A DNA stretch of 64,000 nt from Capniomyces stellatus (GCA_001661515.1 LUVW01000018.1:206177-270176); one strand, 5' to 3'. Positions 47,901-59,008 are shown, numbered from the stretch's first letter. Made by a program: numbers and translations. The notes: generated by a model not told the origin, from the sequence alone.

Positions 47901-49133
47901 AAAACCCAGGACGGCCTATACGAGTTTTCGAACCCTGCAAACACAGGCTCGAGCTATGCCACACCATCGTTTGTTCTAGTCCAGCTGGACCATATCCAGG
48001 ATGGAGCCAACCGTCTGGCGTCTTCGTTTGCCGGGTACTTGGTTAATGTTGAGGGAGATCAAACACCTGTGATTAGGGCGGCAACGGACTTGGCTTCGTT
48101 GATAGCCGCTTTGTTCCCAAACATCAAGGGTATTTTGAGATTTTCAACCGACTTTGAAGAGTCCAGCAAAATCAACGACTCCACACGGTTAGCAGCAGAG
48201 ATTTGCGAGATGTTTTTTATCAAGGGCCAGTCAGGAAACATGAATGGGTTGGCGCTGGCCGAAAGACCAAGTGTTATTTTAGACATAAACAGGAACTTCC
48301 AGCACAGAATAAGCACGCTGACCTCGTTAGTTGAGCTGCTGATGTCTCGAGAAAATGGTGGCGCCAGAACAACCGACGCAAATGAGGATTTGTCCGAGGT
48401 TGTTGATCGAGAAATGATGAATGCAGCGTCCATCATTGAATCTGCAAAATCAAAGCTGCAGAACATGATGACTGTAGCAATCCCCAACTTGTCAGACATG
48501 CAGCTGAACATCAACGAGTCGATTCTTGAAAACGCAATGCACCTCACCAACGCCATCGCAAAGCTTATCCAGGCCGCCACAAAATCGCAGCAGGAAATCG
48601 TTGCGCAGGGCCGCGGTACATCGTCCAAAACCGCCTTTTATAAGCAACACAACAGATGGACTGAGGGTTTGATTAGTGCTGCTAAAGCGGTTGCAATGGC
48701 CACCAACATGCTTGTGGAAATAGCCGATGAGGTCATCAATGGTAAAAAATCCATCGAGGACCTGATTGTAGCTGCGCGCGAAGTAAGTGCTTCCACCGCA
48801 CAGCTGGTTGCTGCAAGCCGCGTCAAGTCACAGTTGCACTCCACCGCCCAGGCCGACTTGGAGTTGGCTGCCAAGGCTGTGTCTGAGGCCAGTCGCGAGC
48901 TCGTCAACATTGTAACTCTGCTTTCTGAACGCGCCGACGCCATGAACGCCAACAAAAACAACGATCCTGACCACCAAAAGAATGTCATTGAAAGTTGGAC
49001 CACTTACGAATACAAGAGCAATGAAATGGAACAGCAGGTAGCCATTTTGAAGCTTGAAAAAGATCTTATTTCCGCCAGAAGGAAGCTTGCTGAAATGCGT
49101 AAATATGGCTACCACAATATTGAAGACGAATAA
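44987..49133 (+). CDS. SLA2: Sla2/End4 (HIP1R family) endocytic adaptor
   Basis: Six exons: 44987-45110, 45365-45507, 45654-45729, 45857-45995, 46153-46337, 46495-49133; 1101 residues, the usual length. Sla2 links clathrin-coated pits to actin. The N-terminal ANTH domain (about 1-290) binds PIP2; the lipid-binding signature KAT-x6-PKQKH is present in exon 1. The family sequence YHRLHPEFNG is also there. A Glu/Gln-rich coiled coil spans about 300-680 and should mediate dimerisation and clathrin light chain or Pan1 binding. The C-terminal talin-like I/LWEQ (THATCH) actin-binding module lies at about 850-1070 and includes WTEGLISAAKAVAMAT and a final coiled segment. Exon 3 start was fixed by frame: an alternative acceptor a few bases on would put GTAAGT out of phase. 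Confidence 0.95.
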
Positions 49134-49436
49134 CTCTTTTCTTTTCTTTTATTTTTATTATCACTTTTTTTCTTTTATTTATTTGTTCATTTATTTGAAA
49201 ACCAACGTTTCATACTCTTTTATAAACTCTAAATTGACGGACATTAATAACATAATTGCCATGCTCTTACAAACATATACTTTTAATTACAGTAAGTCGT
49301 GTTGCTGCTGCTGTTTGCCTTCTAGTAGCTGGTCCAAGACTTTGTCAGTTATAACAGTGTAACAATAAATCCAAATCGGCACCGCCACAATCACACAACC
49401 CCACATTCTCAAGTCTGAAGTCTGAAGTCTGTGGTG
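49134..49436. other. Short convergent spacer
   Basis: About 300 bp between the stops of SLA2 (+) and the RRM gene (-). It begins with a T-rich tract suited to a 3' untranslated region and contains three tandem copies of AAGTCTG near 49411-49433. No gene. Confidence 0.5.
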
Positions 49437-50746
49437 CTACATTAGTGCCCAAGCAGACAACATATTGGCGTTACCATTGGCCTCGGGCATAAACAGGGTT
49501 TGGTTGTACCTCCTCACAAATCTCAGAGCATCAGACCTTGTTGCAAAGTGAAATATGAACAGCTTTTTCATGTCCTTTTTTAAATCCTTTTTGTAGTACT
49601 GGTGCTCAACAACACTGGATGTGCTTGAACCAACAAATTCAAAGTCCGGAAACCTCTGTGCCACCAGATCAACTTTTGTTGTCTTTGGAAATCCAAAAAC
49701 CGCTACCGATCGCTCTGGGTACTGGCCAACTCCCGCTGGCGTTGTATACGTTGCGTTTTTCGGATGCTTGGACTATTGTTATGTTTATAGCGTATACAAA
49801 CAGTTTATATCACACATTCACATACACATACATTTAAATTATTTATTTTTGGTAGACTGGTTTATAAATACATCTAAACACCATTTTCGTCTTACAAATC
49901 TAACTTCTAGCGACCGCTTTCCGTTTCTTGAGTTATTGTTCTGTATATAGAATCTTGATGCCTCCTCTGCACTGACAAACTCCAAGTAGCAGGTCCCCCA
50001 AAACAACAAGTCTCTCCTATAATCAAATGTCACTATTTAACACACCCAGAAGCCCAATTGTAAGTAAGGTGCGGTAACCAAAATTCAATATCACCAAAAC
50101 AACGTCGTTTTAATGCGTGATTCAATTTTATATATATATTTCTTCGCAGTAGCAGCAAGCCTGTCATTGTACAGTTTAATGGCTAGGTTATAGCCGCTTT
50201 GCTTTATCTTGAAAAGTAAATATATATATATAAACTCAACTCACTCTTAACTATAGCCTCTGGGTTATCGGTCATACTCTTTATATCCGCAGCTGTTATT
50301 GTAAACGGCAGTCGTCTTAATTCTATTACCCTGCTTAGATTTAGCGGCACTATTATTTCAGCACAAAGCATTTAGTACTATTACTTGACAATATCTTCTT
50401 TAGCGCGATCAAGTAGCTTATTTACATTTTCATGGTACATCTAACCAATTTCACAAACGGGTATCGTATACTCACATATTTTATCGTCACCGATTCTCGG
50501 TTTTTTCTTCCACTCTGTCTTTATCGCCTTTGGATCTATTTTCTTTAAAACATTTATAGTCGAATTCTGACTATATTTTCTCGCAAAGATCGCCATTACC
50601 GCTGAGGATCCGTTTTTCGAAACTCTGCTGTTTAAAGCAAACATATCGCTTACTATAGGTCCCCGGCTGTTACTACGCACCAAAGATGCGCTAATCGTAC
50701 TTAAATCCCATTTAAACTGCTTTGTTTTTCCTAGCAGCTTTGCCAT
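49437..50746 (-). CDS. Probable mitochondrial RNA-binding protein with two RRM-like domains
   Basis: Four exons: 50746-50476, 50349-50245, 50032-49896, 49772-49437; 282 residues. All introns are GT-AG in phase; the first uses GTGAGT. The N-terminal 70 residues are basic, rich in Ser and Ala and nearly free of acids, ending near FARKYS, which fits a mitochondrial presequence. The first RRM-like region begins SRVIELRRLPFTITAADI (RNP2-like strand) and continues with GTCYLEFVSAEEASRFY (RNP1-like strand). The second begins RSVAVFGFPKTT and has LFIFHFATRSDALRFV. RNP aromatic positions are only partly kept, so the domains are divergent. I do not recognise the orthologue. The ATG at 50746 is the first in frame, but the frame stays open about 40 codons upstream and an earlier exon is possible. 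Confidence 0.7.
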
Positions 50747-51077
50747 TCTGATTGAGCTATTGTATGCGCCAGTCACCGCACTTTTTTTTATTTCAAACTC
50801 GTTATCTGTGTGTATCGAGTATTATCCCCAACCTTCTCTTTTCGAATAAAACTATAATAAGGTATTAGAATGTGAATAAATAAAATTAAATTGTAGAGGG
50901 TACCAAAAAAAGTTCAGTCGATTTGGTTTTCTCCTTGCAACCTTCAATCTAATAACGAGAGCGGGCATGATTATCTTGATTAATTCCGCAATGAAACTAA
51001 AATGTAATTTCTGAAGTATATCAGCTTTTAAAGAAGAAAAAAAAACCAAGAAAAAAAAATTATCAAAGGTCCAATCA

Positions 51078-51164
51078 TTAGCAAGTCTTTTTCAAAATCT
51101 CAACCCTTTTTATTTTTGGGTCAACTCCAATGAATCTGGTTTTGTTGCTTCGCCCCGGAAGTTT
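51078..51164 (-). other. Candidate orphan terminal exon of an unknown small gene
   Basis: After a good acceptor (TTTATCTCCAG at 51165-51175) the minus strand reads 28 residues beginning KLPGRSNKTRFIGVDPKIKR and then a TAA. The basic composition and the DPKIKRVEIL pattern faintly recall the C-terminus of the mitochondrial ribosomal protein bL33 (YDPVVKRHVLF). I could not assemble upstream exons with confidence. It may equally be chance. Confidence 0.25.
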
Positions 51165-51317
51165 CTGGAGATAAATTTATTTGTTCACGAAAGAAATCCC
51201 CGAATTTTTAATAAATGCCACCAGAGTATTACAAAATATAATGTAAACTAAATCAAATCAAGCTCGCAAAATGTACGTTACAAATTTCGTCAAAAAAAAA
51301 AAAACTCCCCACCTTTT

Positions 51318-51527
51318 ATGGTTGTTAAACAAAGTAAAACGCTGGGTACTATTTTAAGTCTTGGATTGAAAGCCAACACGCAGAAACAATCCTGGTTTAG
51401 TTTCATGAAATATAAATCCCAACTCTACCTCAACAGAATCAAGGGGTTAAAAAGGCGCGACAACACATTACCTTTTGGCTGGAACCAAAGTTGGAAAAGC
51501 ACCCTTCCAAAAAAAATATATCAATAA
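51318..51527 (+). CDS. Small basic ORF, 69 residues, unassigned
   Basis: An ATG-initiated frame rich in Lys and Arg with several Trp residues, ending KKIYQ. It lies alone in the 1.07-kb gap between the RRM gene and the Tim15 gene. The size and charge would suit a ribosomal or mitochondrial small protein, but no family is recognised and chance cannot be excluded. No intron is needed. Confidence 0.2.
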   Translation: MVVKQSKTLGTILSLGLKANTQKQSWFSFMKYKSQLYLNRIKGLKRRDNTLPFGWNQSWKSTLPKKIYQ

Positions 51528-51817
51528 TAAAAATAAACACATGAAAAGACAACAATAGGAAAACTCCAAGATTAGTCAAAATATGGCGGTCTAAGCAGAT
51601 TGAGGCCTAGGCGTACTCTCTATACACTAGCCGTCATACCTTATAATTGGACTTTTTATATAGTGACCAAGCGATAAAATAAACACTTGACAATTGAAAT
51701 AGTAGAGCATGAGTTTATTAATGGCCCAAGTATATTCAAACACACATATCTACAAATATAACAAGTGGGAGTAGTAATTTACTAAAAGCTGGAAGAAAAA
51801 AAAAAGCACGGCTTGGA

Positions 51818-52588
51818 CTATTCGAGCTTAGACTGGCTTTCTTTGATAATATCATGGAATTTCTCCAGAATCTCTTCTTTGTCATCACTACCCAGGTAGT
51901 CCAACAGACCCTCGTCGGCTATCTTGACTACATCCTCGCCATTCTCCTTCATTATGTCCTCTATAGTCAACCTACTATCCCTAAACCACCCTAAATGGTC
52001 GGCAAACAGATGTCTGTTTTGACAACCGTCGCATTTTATCAAAACCACCCCTTCGTTATATGCTTTCTTTGAAACTGTCTTGAATTGTCTATGCTTACAC
52101 ACCTTACATGTGAATCCCACCAACAGTCTACCTTTGTTTTTTTCGCTTAGTCCGCCATTGTCTTTGTTGGCACTTGTCTCTGAGTTTGGTAAAGTCTGAA
52201 TTTGGCTTCCCTTTGCGCCACACCCACAGGTTTCGCTATGTTTATGACCCTCAAAATCGCTTTTATTCAATTCTACCTTCTTCTCGCTGACATCATTTGC
52301 CGTACTTATTTTTACATTTATATCTTCGCTACCGTCTACTATTTTGCTTGCACTTGAATTTTCTTTGTTTAGTACCTTCGTATAACTAGAGTATGAACAT
52401 TTTAATATACTTCCTAGTATCACGGTTGTTGTGGTTAACTTGTTGTTCCTGCAGAGACCTAAATTCGCCACGCCATGAATATCTGCGGTTCTACAAATGG
52501 AATTGAATTGTGTGCTAAGACCTAATTTGTTTGAAAATAATTTCAATTTAAGGCTGTTTGGATTTAACACTCTACTTGATCTATACAT
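51818..52588 (-). CDS. TIM15: Mitochondrial DNL-type zinc-finger co-chaperone Tim15/Zim17/Hep1
   Basis: Single exon, 256 residues, ATG at 52588. Tim15/Hep1 keeps mitochondrial Hsp70 soluble and active for protein import and Fe-S biogenesis. The DNL zinc finger is at about 153-235: CKVC (161-164) and CDGC (186-189) supply the zinc ligands, and NRHLFADHLGWF, the family hallmark, follows. The first 50 residues are basic and hydroxylated, a presequence. The link between presequence and finger (about 70-150) is long, Ser/Asn-rich and carries an extra HSETCGCG stretch (about 117-124) whose role is unknown. It shares the Fe-S/mtHsp70 theme with ISU1 in this window, though not adjacent. Confidence 0.95.
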   Translation of the reverse strand: MYRSSRVLNPNSLKLKLFSNKLGLSTQFNSICRTADIHGVANLGLCRNNKLTTTTVILGSILKCSYSSYTKVLNKENSSASKIVDGSEDINVKISTANDVSEKKVELNKSDFEGHKHSETCGCGAKGSQIQTLPNSETSANKDNGGLSEKNKGRLLVGFTCKVCKHRQFKTVSKKAYNEGVVLIKCDGCQNRHLFADHLGWFRDSRLTIEDIMKENGEDVVKIADEGLLDYLGSDDKEEILEKFHDIIKESQSKLE

Positions 52589-53727
52589 TTTTTTGATACT
52601 AGCTCTATAATTTTGTGCTTCTGATGGTATCCAAAGTAAAAGTTTAAAATAACACTAATTAGAGGGAATGAAAAAAAAAAAAAGAATCAAGTAAAATAAA
52701 GAGTGGTAAGCTAGTTGATTTAGACTATTTTTGGCAATTGAAGGTTTTGGTTCGAGTTTCATCGCAATCGCATTTAATTAATCATTTGAAATATTCGGTG
52801 AATTTAGTAAAAAATAAAATAAAAGTTTCGGTGAGTCCATAGAAGAAAAAAATTTTAACATTAAAGTTATGAGCAAAACTTGATAACTCTAACAAAAACC
52901 AGCACAAAATAATAATTTACATCCAATAACACCGAGTATTTATCGATCTCTTTAAATTGGTTGGCCCAATAGTTTTCTAGTTTAACAATTTCTCACTAAT
53001 CGAAAAGTACAGTACCTTTTGGTTAGTGGCAAGTACTCTGAGCCTGCTGAAGATTGAAGTTAGTAACCCTAAAACCAATGGCAACAGTATGTTTTTTTTT
53101 ATTATTGTTATTGAAACGCAACAGCATGCTTTAGCGGTACAGGCAGGAGCTAGTTTGTTGTGCTATGGTACTTCAACCTCAACTATTTTTATCCAGGCGT
53201 AATGCCATTTCTACTTTTTTTTACTATTATTACTTTTCAAGGTCATTTTCAAAATCAAAGCTTAAAGTGCTGCAGTTTTCGTCTGTTCAATATGCATATT
53301 GCTAGCAGAAAGACTGTGCTATAAGCACACTCATGTATCTTCCACTCATTCTTCCTTTACTTTTGTACTTTTGCTTTATACTTGGTGATACTTTAGCATT
53401 TTGGTGCTTTGTGGCATGATACAAGTCTGTTTATTGTCGACTAATGGCTTTTTTTTTACGTAATGAGTGTGGGAGATATTTAACAATTTAAAAGCGAAAT
53501 CGAAAAAATTAGGCGTAAATTAATATACCTGTGCTTTTAATATTCTAGAGCATGTTTCTAGTGGTTTTATTCCCGCTGAATAAAAAAAGTTTGATTGCTA
53601 AATTTTTAAATTGCTATTTTGTTAGTTTTTGGAATAAGAGCTAAATACCGAAGTCATTGTTCTAAATTCCTCCTCCTTCACTCCAAACACTCAACTCACA
53701 ACACTTTCCTGTTTGTTTTAAAGCAAA
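52589..53727. other. Divergent intergenic region, TIM15 and CobW gene
   Basis: About 1.1 kb, AT-rich with A-runs near 52672-52685. No coding or RNA feature recognised. Confidence 0.5.
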
Positions 53728-55344
53728 ATGCTGAACAAAAACAGTAACAAAATCAAGCATGAAGCCACCGTGGTGGAAGATTCGATTCCTATTACAGTAT
53801 TCACAGGGTTTTTGGGCTCAGGGAAAACAACAATGATAATGGGTCTAATCAAAAAAATACCGAAAGAGTACAACACAGGTAGCATAATACACGGACACGC
53901 TTGCAACTCACTACTATTTGTACACTTCATGCTGTGAATTGTTTCTTTTTTTAAAATAAAGTGTTATGCATGAGAAAGTTAGTAAAAACAAAAAAAGGTA
54001 ATAATCGGCCAAGAAAATTGTATTAACAACAACATGGATTTTATAAATAAAAATAGTATTACTGAAAAACGAATTTGGTGATGCCGAAACCGACAGTGCG
54101 ATAGCAAGAGATTCGAATCTGCAAGTTAAAGAAATGATGAACGGGTGCTTGTGTTGTGTTTTGGTGGGACAAATGAAAAACGCGATTCTGGAAATAAAAG
54201 AAAAATATTCACCAAACAGAATTATAATCGAAACGAGTGGGTCAGCATTTCCAGGTTAGAAGAATAATGAATTTGCATTTCTCCTTTTTTTTTCCCACTA
54301 CATCCGCTTCTTTGAATTGGCTAAAAGATAACAGCACTGCTTCAAGACATTTTTTTAACGTAATTGTATACGATATGTGCATTTTAATATTTAGCACCAA
54401 TTGCGTGGCAAATCAGGCAGATGCAAGCCGATGGATTCCATTTAGACTCGATTCTCACTGTAATAGACAGCGCCAACTTTATGGGATATGAAGATACATC
54501 TTACACTGCTCGTCTACAGGCACAATACACAGATATGATTTTGATGAACAAAATCGAGTTGGTGACTGAAAGGCAGTTGGACTTGGTGATTGACAGAGTC
54601 AATGAGCTAAACACCGACACCATCAAACTGTTTATTAGCAACGATTCTGAAATAAATAAAAACAGCACCAAGATCTTGGATGCACCTACAGGAATTGTTT
54701 TGACGCCGGATCTGGTGTTTGGGATTGACACTGAGCTGTTTAAGTTCGAGGGATCCTATGACATCAGTACCAGTTCCGATCCAAACAGCTTAACAAGTGA
54801 TACAGAGGTTCAAAGTGACACACACAAAATAGACACGAGCCACAGCGAAAATGAAGTTGATATAATACAAGTGAAAATCAAGCTGCCAGATCTAAAAACC
54901 ACAGATTTATCTGCACGAAATAGCAACAGTTCTACCAACATAGAAGACGACTCTAGCTGTGTTTATATGGCCAAAAGCTCAAAAACTGTTGGCTACAGCC
55001 CTGAATACTTGAAAAAGTTTTTAGGGACTTTGCCTACAGAGGATGTGTACAGAGTGAAGGGGATTATTCGGTTAATCGAACCGGAAAATGAGAATGGTGG
55101 ATCAACCTTATTACCTAGCCAAAACGGTGAATTGAGGCTAGCGCCTCTTTATATCTTGAATTTTGCTTTTGGCCGATTCACATTGGCTCCTATCAATAGC
55201 GCTGAAACCCAAAATGAACTCGAGGACTGTATTTCAAAAATCGTTGTTATGGGTGTAGGGCTAAGAGCCTACCTAAAGAAAGTCACTGACGGGTTTGGTG
55301 CAACTGAAGTTAACGTTGAGAGCAAGTGGGCTAATAGAAAATAG
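53728..55344 (+). CDS. CobW-family GTPase (zinc chaperone-like)
   Basis: Three exons: 53728-53878, 54057-54254, 54395-55344; 432 residues. COG0523/CobW proteins are G3E-type P-loop GTPases that deliver metal, often zinc, to client proteins. The Walker A motif GFLGSGKTT is at about residues 26-34 and the metal-binding GCLCC (CxCC) at about 80. IIIETSG supplies the Walker B-like region. The guanine-specificity motif reads NKIE where NKxD is usual. The second half carries an acidic Ser-rich insertion (about 54750-54950) and ends with the CobW C-terminal domain (GIIRLIE, LYILNFAFGRFT). The eukaryotic Zng1 N-terminal CPELVPI motif that recruits methionine aminopeptidase is not visible, so it may serve a different client. 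Confidence 0.88.
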
Positions 55345-55771
55345 CGTATTGTGATAAAATTTTATTCTTTTTTTATTCTATTCTCTTTTTCTTTTTTTAT
55401 CTCTCTATTGGAAAAATAGATAGTTTAGCATGTACACATAATTTATTGTAGGTACTACTATTTATAACATAAGCTATTCACCAACAGCACGAGAGTTGCC
55501 GGTGCATTTCGATTTCCTCAGTCACGTCCTTAATAAAATAAAATAGTGGGCTAAATTTATTTGCTAACTTTTGCTTAGTAAATGCTACCAAAATTAAAAC
55601 CAAGATTAAAACCAAGATTAAAATCAAAATTAAAACCAAAGTTAAAACCAAAGTTAAAACCAAAATTAAAAATAGCTACTCAAAGCAATGGTAAGGCAAA
55701 AACAAGAGTTGTGAACCCAGAATTCACAGTGAAGGTTCCATTGGTGTGTTAACAAAAAGCCATGCTTGCCT
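55345..55771. other. Convergent intergenic region with 12-bp repeats
   Basis: About 430 bp between the stops of the CobW gene (+) and paralog A (-). Its only notable content is the imperfect AAAACCAAGATT tandem array at 55588-55672. Confidence 0.5.
55588..55672. repeat. 12-bp imperfect tandem repeat (ATTAAAACCAAG)
   Basis: About seven imperfect copies of a 12-bp unit differing mainly at one or two positions. Located between converging genes. Confidence 0.85.
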
Positions 55772-56374
55772 CTAGTTCGAATAAACATATCTTTCGCTAT
55801 TTTTGTGTATAGGTGCAAAGATCGAGTAAGCGCAACTAGGCTTCACCGGTTTATTATGAGCGTCATCATTGGTTATGTTGAGTAAAGTGAACCCTATGTA
55901 GTAATCATTAGTTAGCACACAAAACTCGATCTGAATAAGATTATATTCAATGGATTTGGGAAATGCACTATAAAAATAATCATCCTTGTTATCATAAATG
56001 GGGTAGGAACACACATATCCCTGTTTTCCGTAGTAGTACATTGGCGAGCTTTCTTTCCAAACAGCGCCATCAATCACTTCTGTAAGTTCGTTTTCGCAGA
56101 TCTGTTTGATAACAAATGTGTTGGAGAAATCGGTGTCAAACTCGTCTTCACCTGTAAACTTAATTTTCGCATATCCCAGAATGTCAGTGTCCCTGTGGAA
56201 TGGTGTTAGTTGGTCGATTGCCTTTACCAATAGAGAAGTGCTATTATACATATTGTAATCTTTAGTCAGTCTTCTTGATTCGGACAATTCGTAAATATCA
56301 TCATTTGACGCTGTGCTTTGCGTTAGCACAGATAAAGCAAACAGATAAAGGGTCGGCGTTTTTATTGAAAACAT
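55772..56374 (-). CDS. Secreted four-cysteine protein, paralog A
   Basis: Single exon, 200 residues. Signal peptide about 1-23 ending in TAS. The mature protein shares with three neighbours: an early DxIYELS-like segment, the core DILGYAKIKF (about residues 64-73), FVIKQIC (first Cys), a Trp-containing strand, CSYPIYD (second Cys), IEFC (third Cys) and a terminal CAYSIFAPIH (fourth Cys). A KPVKPSC stretch precedes the last cysteine. I recognise no known family. Closest by eye to paralog D in the IYEL start and to B in the C-terminal half. The four conserved cysteines suggest two disulfides in an extracellular domain; function unknown. Confidence 0.8.
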   Translation of the reverse strand: MFSIKTPTLYLFALSVLTQSTASNDDIYELSESRRLTKDYNMYNSTSLLVKAIDQLTPFHRDTDILGYAKIKFTGEDEFDTDFSNTFVIKQICENELTEVIDGAVWKESSPMYYYGKQGYVCSYPIYDNKDDYFYSAFPKSIEYNLIQIEFCVLTNDYYIGFTLLNITNDDAHNKPVKPSCAYSIFAPIHKNSERYVYSN

Positions 56375-57909
56375 ATTTCCAGGATTTTGGTGGGTGGGAA
56401 GATCTTATTCGTAAATAGCTATGAATAAAACGTTGTTTGGCGATTGATACTTTTTTATTTATTGAAAGCGATAGCTACTTATTTATTGAGCCTTGGTTGA
56501 AATATAAATCTAAAATTACCTCTCAGGCCATGTCTTAAATAGGGTATCGGTTCTTTGGTCCACAAAAAGAATTTACAAGATACAATCACATGCTTTATCG
56601 ACGCAAATACTCTGCTTCTTACTGTGTGTCACTTTTTTTTTCACGATTTCTTTCTCCATTTTGAATCAAGTTACTCGACTCTGCAATATTTGATTGGGTT
56701 TGTGGGTTCTTAGAAACTCAAAAACCTGGTTTTGAACTCTGTCAAACTTCTTGATAAACAAGAGTATTCCAACTTGAATCTTCTGTCTGATGGAGTTCCC
56801 TGGTTGGTGGTGTTTTATTTTTTAATATCATTTATTCCGTTCAAGACTACTCGTAGGTATACTGCCACTGTTGCTGAACTTCTGAACCTTGTAATTGTGC
56901 ACAGTTTTAGGTATGGGTTTAATGTTCGAGAAGTCGAGTTATACTGGTTTGGTATCTTGACTTACCACCTGTATATTATAGTTGCAATACTTGTCTACAA
57001 CATTATCAAGCTAAACACAGCAGATGGTCCAAGTTTAGGAGCGCCTTACAAATTTAAATCCCATTCCAGGATAAACAGGAAATATTGTATTCCAAAGTGC
57101 CACTTCGGTGTTTGATTGCCTTTTTCCAAGTGGTTGATACCATACTATTTATTGTTTGAATCTTGATGCATGCAGTAAAGATTCCTGAAATGTCGGGTTT
57201 AAGCTGATATGTTGTTTGAAATATGTCTTCAAATTGGTTAAGGTCCGCGTAAGCTACTTTTCTCTAGAATGTTTAATCTTGATTTATAGATTCAGGTTCT
57301 TAATAGATAAAAGTATGCCTATTATGTGTAGAAAAAAAAAGTGTCAAGAGGGAAATGGAACATCCAAACCTGCTTTAAGTTGTCTCAACAGTTTATTTTG
57401 ATTTTTTATGTAGCTTTAAGCCTGTTTAGTTGTTATAGTTGTATCTATTTATTTGTGAGCGGATTCTCCCGTAAACTTTTTTTTTATCAAAAATTAACGT
57501 TCACATCAACACAAATGTGTATCAATTAAGATTCTATTTAGTCCTTTTTAAAGAATATATGAATAGGCTGAACATTAGCCGGTTGGGTTTTCTGATTTAT
57601 TTATTTTTATCGCCACTTAGCTCTTGCTTTCAAGTTCAAATCAACATATATCAAGTATTCTGCCAATCACTTGCAATTCAATAAACTGCAAATAACTTGA
57701 CTGAGTTATAGTATGGTACTCATTCTGGGATTAGATATTGATGTGTTGCTTTCCACAGTTTAATTTTGTTTTGCCAAATGTAAAGCCAAATCTTCGAATT
57801 ATCATTTGAATGTTGTACAAACACATTTATATATAAAGAACTATTCTGGAGTCCAAGGAAAATAAAGTATTGGAGGTCCAAACTAAAAATTGAAACCGAA
57901 AATTCCGAC
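56375..57909. other. Intergenic region between paralog A and the dead copy
   Basis: About 1.5 kb. It holds the promoter of paralog A and one ATG-less open stretch of 127 codons at 56732-57115 with several hydrophobic segments (FYFLISFIPF, YHLYIIVAILVYN). That stretch could be an internal exon of a decayed membrane protein, or chance. Nothing else is recognised. Confidence 0.4.
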
Positions 57910-58485
57910 ATGATTCTATTAATCGTCAATTTTGTATTTTGCTTAATTGCTGCGATGTCGATGTGTTGGGTTGGTGGCAGCGACGAGATTTGCGAGATAT
58001 CCGAGCAAAAAGGGCATATAAGACAATTATACGTACTATACAAGCAGCCATGTTGCAAATATAGCTATTGATAAATTATTTTTGTTTTTTCTTTCCAAGA
58101 TGAAGGTATTCTTGGCTATGTCAAAACATCATTTACAGATGAGGAGAATTCGTATAATGACGTTGGAAGTACTATTGCGTTAAAGGAAATTTGTGATCAT
58201 AGTGAATTATATATTATCAATAGCCTAATATGGGAGATTGTGATTGAGTTGCCTGATAACTCTCAAGGGGGGGGGGGGGCAGAACTGCGTTTATCCGTAC
58301 TATGAAAATTTACGGAATCATTGTAATTATTCATACCCCGCTCCTCCTACTAGCAATACTTGGTTGAGGTAAATATGTGTTTAGAGAGCTATAAATACGC
58401 AATTGAGCAAAACTATGTCGATATTGGGGACAATGGCTTTCGTAATAAACTGTTTTTGGATACCTGTACTTTTGCTGTGTTTTAA
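57910..58485 (+). pseudogene. Dead copy of the four-cysteine secreted family (paralog E)
   Basis: An ATG at 57910 opens a signal-peptide-like start followed by SDEICEISE, matching the early segment of the family. Further on, DEGILGYVKTSF (about 58099-58135), LKEIC, NCVYPYYEN, an EVNMCLESYK stretch and a final DTCTFAVF at 58462-58482 match the family core and all four cysteine positions in order. The pieces lie in different frames. Shifts fall between about 58025 and 58045, near 58098, at the G13 run (58267-58279) and near 58360; in-frame stops follow from these. No protein of family length can be made. The G-run shift could be a sequencing error; the others are less easily explained that way. 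Confidence 0.8.
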
Positions 58486-59000
58486 TCTATAAGAAAAATC
58501 GCATGGGTTATTTTAAGCTTCTGTGTTGGCGCATGTCTTTAAAAGCTTGGTAGCGCTGGTTTTCTTTAAAGTGGTTGAAGATAAAAAAAAGTTTCTAGTT
58601 TAGGGATCAACATCTTAATATTATGCGTGAATAAAAAAAACACAAATTAAAACATATTGTGAGAAAAAGAGTATGATGGTTAAAGACCTGTTACTTTGTG
58701 ATATGGTATTGATCAAAGTTGGTGTATGCACTTGACAGGAAACTGTATTTTTCTCAAAATTTGGTTGTTCAATTGCAGGAAAATGAGTTTCAAACTTTTT
58801 TTTTTTCCCATCCCATTAATAAAAATATTAACGTTGTATTTTCAAGCATTGTCGTTGTGTAAAATGTATATAGCTGACCGCTGTTTATTTTAGTTTTAGT
58901 TGTAGTTATTTTCATAAAGGGTACTCGGATAGAATACAGTAAAATATTTTGGAGTAAAAGGTGTTTAAAAGATGGTAAACTAAGATTACTGACAAAATAG
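58486..59000. other. Spacer between the dead copy and paralog B
   Basis: About 500 bp, AT-rich with homopolymer runs. No gene recognised; it leads into the promoter of paralog B. Confidence 0.45.
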
Positions 59001-59008
59001 TATAAATA
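59001..59008 (+). promoter_or_regulatory. TATA box of paralog B
   Basis: TATAAATA lies 85 nt before the ATG of paralog B, a spacing close to that at the His-rich gene (98 nt) and paralog C (80 nt). Confidence 0.5.

Noticed and set aside
56732..57115. 127-codon frame with hydrophobic stretches
   Set aside because: No ATG anywhere in it and no recognised family; mentioned in the spacer entry only as a possible decayed exon.
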